Numbered from the stretch's first letter, positions 35,701 to 45,007 are shown. The stretch is 64,000 nt of DNA from Mixta intestinalis (GCF_009914055.1 NZ_CP028271.1:1-64000), one strand, 5' to 3'. Translations and numbers: made by a program. The notes: a model not told the origin generated them from the sequence alone.

Positions 35701-36953
35701 TCAAGGCGACGGACAGAAAACTGGTAGTAGGACTTGAGATCGGCACCGCCAAGGTCGCCGCTTTAGTAGGGGAAATTCTGCCCGATGGTATGGTCAACAT
35801 TATTGGGGTGGGCAGTTGTCCGTCCCGCGGTATGGATAAAGGCGGCGTAAACGATCTGGAGTCGGTGGTGAAATGCGTACAGCGCGCCATCGACCAGGCT
35901 GAACTGATGGCGGATTGCCAGATTTCGTCAGTTTATCTGGCGTTATCCGGCAAACATATCAGCTGTCAGAACGAAATCGGGATGGTTCCGATTTCTGAAG
36001 AGGAAGTCACTCAGGAAGATGTAGAAAACGTAGTTCACACCGCGAAATCGGTGCGCGTGCGTGATGAGCATCGCATTCTGCATGTGATTCCGCAGGAGTA
36101 TGCCATCGACTACCAGGAAGGGATTAAAAATCCGGTGGGGCTGTCGGGCGTGCGTATGCAGGCGAAGGTGCATTTGATCACCTGCCACAACGATATGGCG
36201 AAAAACATTGTTAAAGCCGTTGAACGATGTGGTTTGAAAGTTGACCAACTCATTTTTGCCGGTCTGGCATCCAGCTTTGCGGTGCTGACCGAAGATGAGC
36301 GCGAGCTGGGCGTGTGCGTTGTTGATATTGGCGGCGGCACGATGGATATCGCGGTCTATACCGGCGGCGCGCTGCGTCATACCAAAGTTATCCCTTATGC
36401 AGGGAACGTGGTGACCAGCGACATCGCTTACGCCTTTGGCACACCGCCGACGGATGCGGAAGCTATCAAGGTTCGCCACGGTTGCGCGCTGGGCTCAATC
36501 GTTGGCAAAGATGAGAACGTTGAGGTTCCCAGCGTGGGCGGACGTCCGCCACGCAGCCTACAGCGTCAGACTTTAGCCGAGGTGATCGAGCCGCGTTATA
36601 CCGAGCTGCTCAACCTGGTGAATGATGAAATTTTGCAGCTGCAAGAACAGCTGCGTCAGCAGGGTGTGAAACATCATCTGGCGGCAGGCATCGTCCTGAC
36701 CGGCGGCGCGGCGCAAATTGAAGGTTTGGCTGCCTGCGCGCAGCGGGTTTTTCATACCCAGGTGCGCATTGGGCAACCTTTAAATATCACTGGGCTGACG
36801 GATTATGCGCAGGAGCCTTACTATTCAACGGCGGTAGGCCTTCTGCACTATGGAAAAGAGTCCCACCTGAATGGTGAGGCGGACGTCGAAAAACGTGTTT
36901 CAGTTGGCAACTGGTTTAAACGTATCAACAGCTGGCTGAAAAAAGAGTTTTAA
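35697..36953 (+). CDS. ftsA: cell division protein FtsA
   Basis: Actin-fold ATPase that tethers FtsZ to the membrane and recruits later division proteins. 418 residues (E. coli 420). Begins MIKATDRKLVVGLEIGTAKVAALVGE with the phosphate-1 motif; phosphate-2 region VVDIGGGTMDIAVYTGG near 207-223, and VLTGGAAQIEGL near 332. The C-terminal amphipathic membrane-targeting helix GNWFKRINSWLKKEF is intact. ftsZ follows after 72 bp that contain a small inverted repeat (GATCAT ... ATGATC). Confidence 0.98.
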   Translation: MIKATDRKLVVGLEIGTAKVAALVGEILPDGMVNIIGVGSCPSRGMDKGGVNDLESVVKCVQRAIDQAELMADCQISSVYLALSGKHISCQNEIGMVPISEEEVTQEDVENVVHTAKSVRVRDEHRILHVIPQEYAIDYQEGIKNPVGLSGVRMQAKVHLITCHNDMAKNIVKAVERCGLKVDQLIFAGLASSFAVLTEDERELGVCVVDIGGGTMDIAVYTGGALRHTKVIPYAGNVVTSDIAYAFGTPPTDAEAIKVRHGCALGSIVGKDENVEVPSVGGRPPRSLQRQTLAEVIEPRYTELLNLVNDEILQLQEQLRQQGVKHHLAAGIVLTGGAAQIEGLAACAQRVFHTQVRIGQPLNITGLTDYAQEPYYSTAVGLLHYGKESHLNGEADVEKRVSVGNWFKRINSWLKKEF

Positions 36954-37025
36954 TTTTTCTAAAAGGGGATCATGCTAGCACTATTTTATGATCTCCAGGC
37001 GACAGGCACATAACGGAGAGAAATT

Positions 37026-38186
37026 ATGTTTGAACCAATGGAATTAACCAACGACGCGGTGATTAAAGTCATCGGCGTCGGCGGGGGCGGCGGTAACGCC
37101 GTAGAGCATATGGTCCGCGAACGCATTGAAGGCGTTGAGTTCTTCGCGGTAAATACGGACGCACAGGCGTTACGCAAAACTGCAGTCGGCCAGACCATCC
37201 AAATTGGCACCAACATTACTAAAGGTCTGGGTGCAGGCGCGAATCCTGAAGTGGGGCGTACTTCTGCAGAGGAAGATCGCGAAGCGCTGCGTTCGGCATT
37301 AGATGGCGCGGACATGGTATTTATCGCTGCCGGTATGGGCGGTGGCACCGGTACTGGCGCTGCGCCGGTAGTGGCTGAAGTGGCCAAAGACTTAGGCATC
37401 CTGACCGTTGCCGTCGTCACCAAGCCGTTTAACTTCGAAGGCAAAAAGCGTATGGCGTTTGCCGAGCAGGGCATCGCCGAACTTTCCAAGCATGTTGATT
37501 CGCTGATCACCATTCCGAACGACAAGCTGCTGAAAGTGCTGGGACGCGGTATCTCTCTGCTGGATGCGTTTGGCGCGGCTAACGACGTGCTGAAAGGCGC
37601 GGTACAGGGCATCGCTGAACTGATTACCCGTCCGGGCCTGATGAACGTCGACTTTGCTGACGTGCGTACCGTGATGTCCGAAATGGGCTATGCCATGATG
37701 GGCTCCGGCGTTGCCTGCGGTGAAGATCGTGCGGAAGAAGCGGCTGAAATGGCGATTTCCAGCCCGCTGCTGGAAGATATCGATCTCTCCGGCGCGCGCG
37801 GCGTGCTGGTCAACATTACCGCTGGCTTTGACCTGCGTCTGGATGAGTTCGAAACCGTAGGTAACACTATTCGCGCCTTCGCTTCAGATAATGCGACTGT
37901 GGTTATCGGTACTTCTCTCGATCCGGAAATGAACGACGAACTGCGTGTTACCGTGGTGGCAACCGGCATCGGCATGGATAAGCGCCCGGAAATCACCCTG
38001 GTGACGAATAAACAGGCGGCCAGCCAGCCGGTTATGGATCATCGTTACCAGCAGCACGGCATGTCGCCGCTGCCGCAGGAGCCGCAGAAACCAGCAGCGA
38101 AAGTGGTTAACGATCAAAGCTCGCAGTCTGGCAAAGAGCCTGATTACCTGGATATTCCTGCTTTTCTGCGTAAACAGGCAGATTAA
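37026..38186 (+). CDS. ftsZ: tubulin-like division GTPase FtsZ
   Basis: Polymerises into the Z ring at midcell. 386 residues (E. coli 383). GTP-binding tubulin signature GMGGGTGTG at residues 103-111, NTDAQALR near 43-50, the catalytic T7-loop NVDFADVRTVM near 207-217, a variable linker, and the C-terminal conserved peptide DYLDIPAFLRKQAD that binds FtsA, ZipA and ZapD. The spacing from ftsA and the RBS GGAGAG match a well-translated gene. Confidence 0.99.
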   Translation: MFEPMELTNDAVIKVIGVGGGGGNAVEHMVRERIEGVEFFAVNTDAQALRKTAVGQTIQIGTNITKGLGAGANPEVGRTSAEEDREALRSALDGADMVFIAAGMGGGTGTGAAPVVAEVAKDLGILTVAVVTKPFNFEGKKRMAFAEQGIAELSKHVDSLITIPNDKLLKVLGRGISLLDAFGAANDVLKGAVQGIAELITRPGLMNVDFADVRTVMSEMGYAMMGSGVACGEDRAEEAAEMAISSPLLEDIDLSGARGVLVNITAGFDLRLDEFETVGNTIRAFASDNATVVIGTSLDPEMNDELRVTVVATGIGMDKRPEITLVTNKQAASQPVMDHRYQQHGMSPLPQEPQKPAAKVVNDQSSQSGKEPDYLDIPAFLRKQAD

Positions 38187-38209
38187 GCGGACCAGGAATA
38201 AGCCGAGAA

Positions 38210-38238
38210 TTGGGATTCTCCGCTCTTTGTGCTAAAAT
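38210..38238 (+). promoter_or_regulatory. lpxC promoter
   Basis: TTGGGA (38210-38215), a 17-bp spacer and TAAAAT (38233-38238). It lies between ftsZ and lpxC and resembles the E. coli lpxC (envA) promoter, including the CTCTTTGTGCTAAA stretch before and over the -10. Confidence 0.8.
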
Positions 38239-38245
38239 CGTCGCC

Positions 38246-38266
38246 CGTCAGTAATATAGACTGACG
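38246..38266 (+). other. hairpin in the lpxC 5' leader
   Basis: CGTCAGT / ACTGACG, a perfect 7-bp stem with the loop AATATAG, beginning 8 bases after the -10 hexamer, so it would lie at or near the very 5' end of the lpxC transcript. No T-tract follows. It may stabilise the 5' end or serve as an operator. Confidence 0.7.
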
Positions 38267-38294
38267 GTCGGATGATATTTTGCGAGATAATACG

Positions 38295-39212
38295 ATGATC
38301 AAACAACGGACATTAAAACGTATTGTTCAGGCGACTGGCGTCGGTTTGCATACCGGCAAAAAAGTCTCTCTGACGTTACGCCCTGCGCCGGCTAATACCG
38401 GGGTCATCTATCGTCGCACTGACTTGAATCCACCGGTTGATTTTCCGGCTGATGCAAAATATGTGCGCGACACCATGCTGAGCACCTGCCTGGTGAATGA
38501 TGAAGGCGTACGTATTTCTACCGTAGAACACCTGAACGCAGCGCTGGCGGGGCTGGGCATCGACAACATCATTGTCGAAGTTGACGCGCCGGAAGTGCCG
38601 ATTATGGATGGCAGCGCCGCGCCTTTCGTCTACCTGCTGGTGGATGCAGGCGTCGAAGAGCTGAACACGCCGAAGAAATTTGTGCGCGTTAAGCAGGCGG
38701 TGCGCGTTGAAGATGGTGATAAATGGGCTGAGATTAAACCCTATAACGGTTTTTCGCTCGATTTCACTATCGACTTCCAGCATCCGGCGATCGATTCCAG
38801 CTCGCAGCGTTACCAGCTGAACTTCTCTACGGAAGCGTTCATGCGTCAAATCAGCCGTGCCAGAACCTTCGGCTTTATGCGTGAAATCGAATATCTGCAG
38901 TCGAAAGGCCTGTGCCTGGGCGGTAGTTTAGATTGCGCGATCGGTTTAGATGATTTCCGCGTACTGAACGAAGAAGGTTTACGCTTCGAAGACGAATTTG
39001 TTCGTCACAAAATGCTGGATGCGATTGGCGACCTGTTTATGTGCGGCCATAACATTGTTGGCGCGTTTTCTGCCTACAAATCTGGTCATGCGCTGAACAA
39101 CAAGCTGTTGCAGGCGGTGCTGGCGAAACAGGAAGCCTGGGAATGGGCGACCTTTGAGGACGAAGCTGAACTGCCGGTGGCATTCAGGGCAACAAATCTG
39201 GTTCTGGCGTAA
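38295..39212 (+). CDS. lpxC: UDP-3-O-acyl-GlcNAc deacetylase
   Basis: Zinc amidase for the committed step of lipid A synthesis. The start at 38295 (MIKQRTLKRIVQATGVGLHT) gives 305 residues as in E. coli; a TTG at 38280 would only add 5. H79 (STVEHLNAALAG) and the second histidine/aspartate set in HKMLDAIGDL are conserved zinc ligands, and GHNIVGAFSAYKSGHALNN carries the catalytic histidine. The C-terminus ends in a hydrophobic LVLA tail; in E. coli the C-terminal tail is the FtsH degradation signal. Confidence 0.98.
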   Translation: MIKQRTLKRIVQATGVGLHTGKKVSLTLRPAPANTGVIYRRTDLNPPVDFPADAKYVRDTMLSTCLVNDEGVRISTVEHLNAALAGLGIDNIIVEVDAPEVPIMDGSAAPFVYLLVDAGVEELNTPKKFVRVKQAVRVEDGDKWAEIKPYNGFSLDFTIDFQHPAIDSSSQRYQLNFSTEAFMRQISRARTFGFMREIEYLQSKGLCLGGSLDCAIGLDDFRVLNEEGLRFEDEFVRHKMLDAIGDLFMCGHNIVGAFSAYKSGHALNNKLLQAVLAKQEAWEWATFEDEAELPVAFRATNLVLA

Positions 39213-39231
39213 CGGCCTTAACCGCATAAAT

Positions 39232-39282
39232 CGACTGGTAGCGCTGGTTCACTCTCTCCGACCAGCAAAGCCAGTCGTTTTT
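39232..39282 (+). terminator. two-tier terminator after lpxC
   Basis: Outer stem CGACTGG / CCAGTCG enclosing an inner stem GCTGGT / ACCAGC, followed by TTTTTA. The whole structure is about 46 bases, 19 bp after the lpxC stop codon, and closes the dcw cluster. Confidence 0.85.
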
Positions 39283-39494
39283 ATATCTGCGCCTGGCGTA
39301 CATTATTGGTATCGCTATGGTCAGAATACCGCTCTTTTTTTCTCCTCCCGCTACGATCTGATGTTTAACGCGCGCAATGATGATAAGATTTGCCCTCGTT
39401 AAAGGCGGCAACAGGCGTTTTACGTCAGAGGGAACAGAGCCGTTAATTATTCATTGAAGATGGGCAGAGGTTACTCTGCCAGACGGAAGACGTT

Positions 39495-40004
39495 GTGATC
39501 GCTATTTTTCATCGTTGGCGACAATTGGGCAGGCGTTATCTTTGGCCGCACCTCTTATTTGGCATGGTGGCGGCAAGCTTTGGCTTGCCTGTAGCCCATG
39601 CGCAGAGTGCTGAGCAAAATAACCGCCCGCAAGCCACGGCAAAAAAATCGATCACCGGCAGCGTCGCGCGGTTTGATAACCTTGCGTCGTTACAGGCCAA
39701 TGCCCGTCGCGCCAGCTTTACCGTCGATTACTGGCATCAGCATGCCATCCGCACCGTTATCCGCCACCTTTCCTTTGCGCTGACGCCGCAGCATTTGCCC
39801 GATGCTAAAGAGGCTTTGCCGCTGGCCGTGCAAAAACTGGCGCTGCTGGATACGCTTAACGCCCTGCTAACGCGTGAGGCGCGTCAGCCTGTAATCATTC
39901 GCCATACGCAGCAGCCTGCTGCTTCCATTACGCCCGATTATCATGTCGGCATCTGGCTGGCCCAGGTGCAGGGGATCCGTGCGGGCCCGTATATTCTCAG
40001 CTAA
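39495..40004 (+). CDS. secM: secretion monitor SecM
   Basis: Exported arrest peptide that stalls its own ribosome and so exposes the secA ribosome site when secretion is slow. 169 residues from a GTG start (E. coli 170, also GTG). A long signal peptide (RWRQLGRRYLWPHLLFGMVA) ends at about AHA-37, and VDYWHQHAIRTVIRHLSFAL is strongly conserved. The C-terminal arrest region is YHVGIWLAQVQGIRAGP, with W154 and the core GIRAGP (160-165) intact, but Y149 and L155 replace the Phe and Ile of the E. coli motif FXXXXWIXXXXGIRAGP. It lies 79 bp before secA. Confidence 0.95.
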   Translation: MIAIFHRWRQLGRRYLWPHLLFGMVAASFGLPVAHAQSAEQNNRPQATAKKSITGSVARFDNLASLQANARRASFTVDYWHQHAIRTVIRHLSFALTPQHLPDAKEALPLAVQKLALLDTLNALLTREARQPVIIRHTQQPAASITPDYHVGIWLAQVQGIRAGPYILS

Positions 40005-40083
40005 ACCAGCACTTTTGCTATAAACCATATCACTATAAAAAACGAGCCGCAGAGCGCGCGGTGAAGATGAGAATGTATTTATT

Positions 40084-42789
40084 ATGCTAATTAATTTATT
40101 AACCAAAGTTTTTGGTAGTCGTAACGACCGTACGCTGCGTCGTATGCGTAAGGTGGTAGACGTCATCAATAAGATGGAGCCAGATTTTGAAAAGCTCAGC
40201 GATGACGAACTGAAAGGAAAGACCCAAGAGTTTCGTGCCCGCCTGGAAAAAGGCGAAGCGCTGGACAGCCTGATCCCGGAAGCCTTTGCAACGGTACGTG
40301 AGGCCAGCCGTCGCGTATTCGGCATGCGCCACTTCGACGTGCAGCTGCTCGGCGGTATGGTACTGAACAATCGCTGTATCGCAGAGATGCGTACCGGTGA
40401 AGGTAAAACTCTGACGGCTACCCTGCCGGCCTACCTGAATGCCCTGACCGGCAAAGGTGTACACGTTGTTACCGTCAACGACTATCTGGCGCAGCGCGAT
40501 GCGGAAAACAACCGTCCGCTGTTTGAATTCCTCGGTCTCTCTGTAGGGATTAACCTGCCGGGTATGCCCGCGCCAGCGAAACGTGAAGCCTATGCTGCCG
40601 ATATCACCTATGGCACCAACAATGAATATGGCTTCGACTACCTGCGCGACAACATGGCCTTCAGCCCGGAAGAGCGCGTTCAGCGTAAGCTGCACTATGC
40701 GCTGGTGGATGAGGTTGACTCCATCCTGATCGATGAGGCGCGTACGCCGCTGATTATCTCCGGCCCGGCCGAAGACAGCTCTGAGCTCTATATCAAAGTT
40801 AACAAAATCATCCCGCATCTGATTCGCCAAGAGAAAGAAGATTCCGATACTTTCCAGGGCGAAGGTCACTTCTCGGTAGATGAAAAAGCGCGTCAGGTGC
40901 ATCTCACCGAGCGCGGCCTGGTGGCTATCGAAGAGCTGCTGGTGCAGGAAGGCATTATGGCGGAGGGCGAATCGCTCTACTCGCCGAACAACATCATGCT
41001 GATGCATCACGTTACCGCCGCGCTGCGCGCGCATGCGCTGTTCACCCGCGACGTTGACTACATCGTAAAAGATGGCGAAGTCATTATCGTCGATGAGCAT
41101 ACCGGACGTACCATGCAGGGCCGCCGCTGGTCAGACGGTTTGCATCAGGCGGTAGAAGCGAAAGAAGGCGTTGAGATCCAGAACGAAAACCAGACGCTGG
41201 CCTCTATTACCTTCCAGAACTACTTCCGTCTGTATGAGAAGCTGGCCGGGATGACCGGTACGGCGGATACCGAAGCGTTTGAGTTCAGCTCGATCTACAA
41301 GCTGGATACCATCGTGGTGCCGACTAACCGCCCAATGGTGCGTAAAGATCTGCCCGATCTGGTCTATATGACTGAGAAAGAGAAGATCGATGCGATCATC
41401 GAAGATATTCGTGAGCGTACGGCGAACGGTCAGCCGGTTCTGGTCGGTACTATCTCGATTGAAAAATCGGAAGTGGTTTCTAACGAACTGACCCGTGCGG
41501 GCATTAAGCACAACGTGCTGAACGCAAAATTCCACGCACGTGAAGCGGATATCGTTGCGCAGGCGGGCCAGCCGGGTGCAGTAACTATTGCCACCAACAT
41601 GGCGGGGCGTGGTACTGATATTATGCTGGGCGGTAGCTGGCAGGCAGAAGTTGCCGCGCTGGAAAATCCGACCGAAGAGCAGATTGCAGCGATTAAAGAG
41701 GCCTGGAAAGTGCGTCACGATGCGGTGCTGGCCTCAGGCGGTCTGCATATCATCGGCACCGAACGTCACGAATCCCGTCGTATCGATAACCAGCTGCGTG
41801 GCCGCTCTGGTCGTCAGGGCGATCCGGGTTCTTCCCGCTTCTACCTGTCAATGGAAGATGCGCTGATGCGTATTTTCGCCTCCGATCGTGTCTCGAATAT
41901 GATGCGTAAGCTGGGCATGAAACCGGGCGAAGCGATTGAACACCCGTGGGTGACCAAAGCGATTGCCAACGCCCAGCGTAAAGTGGAAAGCCGCAACTTC
42001 GATATTCGTAAGCAGCTGCTGGAATATGACGACGTTGCTAACGACCAGCGTCGCGCTATCTACTCGCAGCGTAATGAACTGCTCGACGTGTCTGACGTTA
42101 GCGAAACCATCAACAGCATCCGTGAAGATGTGTTTAAAACCACCATTGATAGCTATATTCCGCCGCAGTCGCTGGAAGAGATGTGGGATATTGCCGGGCT
42201 GGAAGAGCGCCTGAAAAACGATTTCGATCTCGATCTGCCGATTACGCAATGGCTGGATAAAGAGCCTGAGCTGCATGAAGAAACGCTGCGCGAGCGTATT
42301 CTTACCCAGGCGATGGAAGTTTATCAGCGTAAAGAAGAAGTGGTTGGCGCTGAGATGATGCGCAACTTTGAAAAAGGCGTGATGCTGCAAACGCTGGATT
42401 CACTGTGGAAAGAGCATCTGGCGGCGATGGACTACCTGCGCCAGGGGATCCACCTGCGCGGCTATGCGCAGAAAGATCCGAAGCAGGAGTACAAGCGTGA
42501 ATCCTTCGCGATGTTTGCGGCGATGCTGGAATCACTGAAGTATGAAGTGATCAGTACGCTAAGCAAAGTACAGGTGCGCATGCCTGAAGAGGTTGAAGCG
42601 ATGGAAGCGCAGCGTCGTGAAGAAGCTGAGCGCCTGGCGCAGCAGCAGCAGCTGAGCCACGTTGATGATGAGACGCAGGCCGCGGTTGCGCTGGCAGCGG
42701 AAACCGGCGAGCGTAAAGTCGGACGCAACGATCCTTGCCCTTGTGGTTCAGGTAAAAAATATAAGCAGTGCCACGGTCGCCTGGCCTGA
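40084..42789 (+). CDS. secA: preprotein translocase ATPase SecA
   Basis: Motor ATPase that drives preproteins through SecYEG. 901 residues as in E. coli. Walker A MRTGEGKT with K108, Walker B region VDEVDSILIDEARTPL near 207-222, the preprotein-crosslinking domain, the second nucleotide-binding fold with TNMAGRGTDI near 505-515 and GRSGRQGDPGSSRF, and the C-terminal zinc finger CPCGSGKKYKQCHG that binds SecB. Translation is expected to depend on SecM stalling; a short GC stem (CCGC / GCGG) at 40047-40061 precedes the ribosome site. Confidence 0.99.
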   Translation: MLINLLTKVFGSRNDRTLRRMRKVVDVINKMEPDFEKLSDDELKGKTQEFRARLEKGEALDSLIPEAFATVREASRRVFGMRHFDVQLLGGMVLNNRCIAEMRTGEGKTLTATLPAYLNALTGKGVHVVTVNDYLAQRDAENNRPLFEFLGLSVGINLPGMPAPAKREAYAADITYGTNNEYGFDYLRDNMAFSPEERVQRKLHYALVDEVDSILIDEARTPLIISGPAEDSSELYIKVNKIIPHLIRQEKEDSDTFQGEGHFSVDEKARQVHLTERGLVAIEELLVQEGIMAEGESLYSPNNIMLMHHVTAALRAHALFTRDVDYIVKDGEVIIVDEHTGRTMQGRRWSDGLHQAVEAKEGVEIQNENQTLASITFQNYFRLYEKLAGMTGTADTEAFEFSSIYKLDTIVVPTNRPMVRKDLPDLVYMTEKEKIDAIIEDIRERTANGQPVLVGTISIEKSEVVSNELTRAGIKHNVLNAKFHAREADIVAQAGQPGAVTIATNMAGRGTDIMLGGSWQAEVAALENPTEEQIAAIKEAWKVRHDAVLASGGLHIIGTERHESRRIDNQLRGRSGRQGDPGSSRFYLSMEDALMRIFASDRVSNMMRKLGMKPGEAIEHPWVTKAIANAQRKVESRNFDIRKQLLEYDDVANDQRRAIYSQRNELLDVSDVSETINSIREDVFKTTIDSYIPPQSLEEMWDIAGLEERLKNDFDLDLPITQWLDKEPELHEETLRERILTQAMEVYQRKEEVVGAEMMRNFEKGVMLQTLDSLWKEHLAAMDYLRQGIHLRGYAQKDPKQEYKRESFAMFAAMLESLKYEVISTLSKVQVRMPEEVEAMEAQRREEAERLAQQQQLSHVDDETQAAVALAAETGERKVGRNDPCPCGSGKKYKQCHGRLA

Positions 42790-42810
42790 TTACGCTAAGC
42801 TAAAACGAAA

Positions 42811-42837
42811 AAAGGGAGCCGTGGGCTCCCTTTTTAT
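42811..42837 (+). terminator. intrinsic terminator after secA
   Basis: AAAGGGAGCC / GGCTCCCTTT stem with the loop GTG, followed by a T-rich tract, between secA and mutT. Because mutT starts 25 bp further on, some read-through into mutT is likely, as in E. coli where secA and mutT are linked. Confidence 0.92.
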
Positions 42838-42861
42838 TCATTCCATAACAAGGATGCGAAC

Positions 42862-43260
42862 ATGAAACATCTTCAGGTTGCCGTTGGCATTATCCGTAAC
42901 GCCCGGCAGGAAATCTTTCTGACGCGCCGTCCGGCCAGTTCACATATGGCAAATATGTGGGAATTTCCCGGCGGGAAAATTGAAGCGGGAGAAACGCCAG
43001 AGCAGGCGCTGAGGCGTGAATTGCTGGAGGAAACCGGTATCGTGGTAATGGCGGCTACCGCATTCGATCATGCCGATCACACTTACCATGACGTGCGCGT
43101 TACGTTGCACTTTTTTCTTGTGGAACAGTGGCAGGGTGAACCCTGGGGACGGGAAGGGCAGCCGCAGCGCTGGGTGCCACAGCGCGAACTGATCGCCGAT
43201 GAGTTTCCACCGGCGAATCATCAGCTGGTTGCTCGTCTGCTGGCCGAAACGCGTCCGTAA
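42862..43260 (+). CDS. mutT: 8-oxo-dGTP diphosphatase MutT
   Basis: Nudix hydrolase that removes 8-oxo-dGTP from the nucleotide pool and prevents A:T to C:G mutations. 132 residues (E. coli 129). The Nudix box runs from G38 to I60 and contains GETPEQALRRELLEETGI with the metal-binding glutamates E53, E56 and E57. MKHLQVAVGIIRN and EPWGREGQP also match the family; the middle (residues 60-75) is diverged from E. coli. RBS AAGGA upstream. Confidence 0.95.
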   Translation: MKHLQVAVGIIRNARQEIFLTRRPASSHMANMWEFPGGKIEAGETPEQALRRELLEETGIVVMAATAFDHADHTYHDVRVTLHFFLVEQWQGEPWGREGQPQRWVPQRELIADEFPPANHQLVARLLAETRP

Positions 43261-43284
43261 ATAAACATAACGCCGCCCGGAGAA

Positions 43285-43491
43285 CTAATGGCGAGGCGGC
43301 TCTTCTTCGCTCCAGCCATCGCTGTCTGATAAATCATTATTACTGGGGATACGCTTCTCTTCAGCAGCCCATTCCCCCAAATCGATAAGCTGACAGCGCT
43401 TGCTGCAGAACGGACGAAACGGGCTTTGCTCTCCCCAGATAACCGTTTTGCCGCAGGTTGGACAGGCGACTTTAGTCACATCATTACTCAT
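43285..43491 (-). CDS. yacG: DNA gyrase inhibitor YacG
   Basis: Small zinc-binding protein that in E. coli binds GyrB and inhibits gyrase. 68 residues (E. coli 65). The four zinc ligands are visible as CPTCGK (C10, C13) and CSKRCQ (C29, C33), followed by LIDLGEWAAEEKRIPSNND and an acidic tail. It converges on mutT with 24 bp between stop codons and lies 9 bp downstream of zapD. Confidence 0.96.
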   Translation of the reverse strand: MSNDVTKVACPTCGKTVIWGEQSPFRPFCSKRCQLIDLGEWAAEEKRIPSNNDLSDSDGWSEEEPPRH

Positions 43492-43500
43492 GGCGTACCT

Positions 43501-44244
43501 CTAACAACAGGCCAGGTTAAAATCAAGACGCGCCGGGACATCGCCGCGATCGCTGTCAAGCGGCAGGAAGCGAATGGCGTAGCGGGTTTTATGGCCCGAT
43601 ACCTGTGGATACAGGCTATCTTCCAGCGTTAACTGCAGGCGCAACAAATCAGCGCCTTCGGCATTATCCTGATAAAAGCCGTTCAGGCTGGTTTGATGGC
43701 GGAACACGCCTGACTGTCGGATTAGCTCAAGGATCATAAACAGCGCCTGACGTAACGGATCGAGCGTTCCCATCCAGAAGGCAACCTGTGCATCGCGCTG
43801 TGGCTGATCGAGATGCAGCCAGACATGCAGCGCGGGAAGATCGAAGCTGCAACAGCCGCCGGGGATGCTCAGACGCTGACGGACCAGCGCGATCAAACGA
43901 TCCTCACGCAGCTGTTGGCCGATACGCGGTGCGGACATTAAATCACCGGCGCGGTTCTTTAACTGCTTACGCAACGCTTCGACGCGCTCGGTATCAACAC
44001 CGGGCACATCGCACCACGCCAGCAGTTTTTGCTGCTGCCGCTCCAGCTCTTTAAGCACTTCGGTGCGTAGCTCACCACGTTCGAAAACGTCCAGTAGCTC
44101 GCTGATATTACGAAAAAAGGTCAGGGCACTAAGATGATCGGTAATCGTAGCGCTACCCTGGAGCTGCTGTAGTAGAAATTCGATCCTCAGCCAGGTGCGC
44201 ATCTTTTCATTTAACGGATGTTCAAAAAGTACGACTTTGCTCAT
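43501..44244 (-). CDS. zapD: cell division protein ZapD
   Basis: FtsZ-associated protein that crosslinks FtsZ filaments. 247 residues as in E. coli. It begins MSKVVLFEHPLNEKMRTWLRIEFLL, an N-terminal helical region typical of the family, with SFDLPALHVWLHLDQPQR and a C-terminal beta domain ending in the CC pair. It is in an apparent operon with coaE (4 bp upstream) and yacG. Its partner peptide, the FtsZ C-terminus, is encoded in the same window. Confidence 0.97.
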   Translation of the reverse strand: MSKVVLFEHPLNEKMRTWLRIEFLLQQLQGSATITDHLSALTFFRNISELLDVFERGELRTEVLKELERQQQKLLAWCDVPGVDTERVEALRKQLKNRAGDLMSAPRIGQQLREDRLIALVRQRLSIPGGCCSFDLPALHVWLHLDQPQRDAQVAFWMGTLDPLRQALFMILELIRQSGVFRHQTSLNGFYQDNAEGADLLRLQLTLEDSLYPQVSGHKTRYAIRFLPLDSDRGDVPARLDFNLACC

Positions 44245-44248
44245 GCTG

Positions 44249-44860
44249 TTAATCCTGTTCTGTTGCCGCTGCCAGCGTCAGATAGCGCTGATGCAGTTCG
44301 GCAACCAGCGGCAACACCTCATCGGGCTGCCCGCTGTTTTCAATGATGTCATCCGCTACGGCCAGCCGCGCCGCGCGCGTCGCCTGAGCGGCAAGAATGT
44401 TTTCGGCCTGTTCGCGTGTAATGCCGTCCCGAACCATGGTGCGCTCAATTTGCACTCTGGGATCGACATCAACTACCAGTACCCGATCGGCCAGCTTTTC
44501 CAGCCGGTTTTCCACCAGCAGCGGCACTACCCACAGGCACCAGGGGGAACGCGCTGCGGCGATCTGCCGACGCGTCTCGGCGTGGATCAAAGGGTGTAAC
44601 AGTCGATCCAGCCAGGCCTTTTCTGCCGGGGAACTAAATATTTTCTGACGCAACGCGGGGCGATTAAGCGTACCGTCTGCATGAAGAATGGGCGAACCAA
44701 AGCGTGCCGTAATTGCCGCCAGCGCGGGTTGTCCCGGTGTGACAACCTGCCGGGCAATCACGTCAGCATCAATAATGTCTATGCCATAATGCGCGAAGGC
44801 CTGAGCAACGGTGCTTTTTCCACTGCCAATACCTCCGGTCAGCGCAACAGTGTAGGGCAT
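44249..44860 (-). CDS. coaE: dephospho-CoA kinase
   Basis: Last step of coenzyme A synthesis: phosphorylates the 3'-hydroxyl of dephospho-CoA. 203 residues (E. coli 206). P-loop TGGIGSGKST at about residues 8-17, then DADVIARQVV, HPLIHAETRRQIA and VPLLVENRLE, which are diagnostic of CoaE. First gene of the minus-strand set coaE-zapD-yacG. Confidence 0.97.
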   Translation of the reverse strand: MPYTVALTGGIGSGKSTVAQAFAHYGIDIIDADVIARQVVTPGQPALAAITARFGSPILHADGTLNRPALRQKIFSSPAEKAWLDRLLHPLIHAETRRQIAAARSPWCLWVVPLLVENRLEKLADRVLVVDVDPRVQIERTMVRDGITREQAENILAAQATRAARLAVADDIIENSGQPDEVLPLVAELHQRYLTLAAATEQD

Positions 44861-45007
44861 CTTCTGGATATCCTGTTTCGCCTGTAAAAGCCGGTTAGCC
44901 TGAGATTAACGTCTACCGCCTGTGGTAATTTCTGCAATAGCGATCACATTGCCTGTCTTCAGGTAAATTTACGGGATTGTAGCGTACTTAAAGGTGTTTT
45001 CGCAGTC

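Noticed and set aside
40099..41100. 333-codon open frame opposite secA
   Set aside because: Antisense shadow of a fully conserved secA; no independent coding signal.
44926..44955. CRP-like half-site (ATCACATT) upstream of guaC
   Set aside because: Only the right half fits TGTGA-N6-TCACA; the left half is poor.
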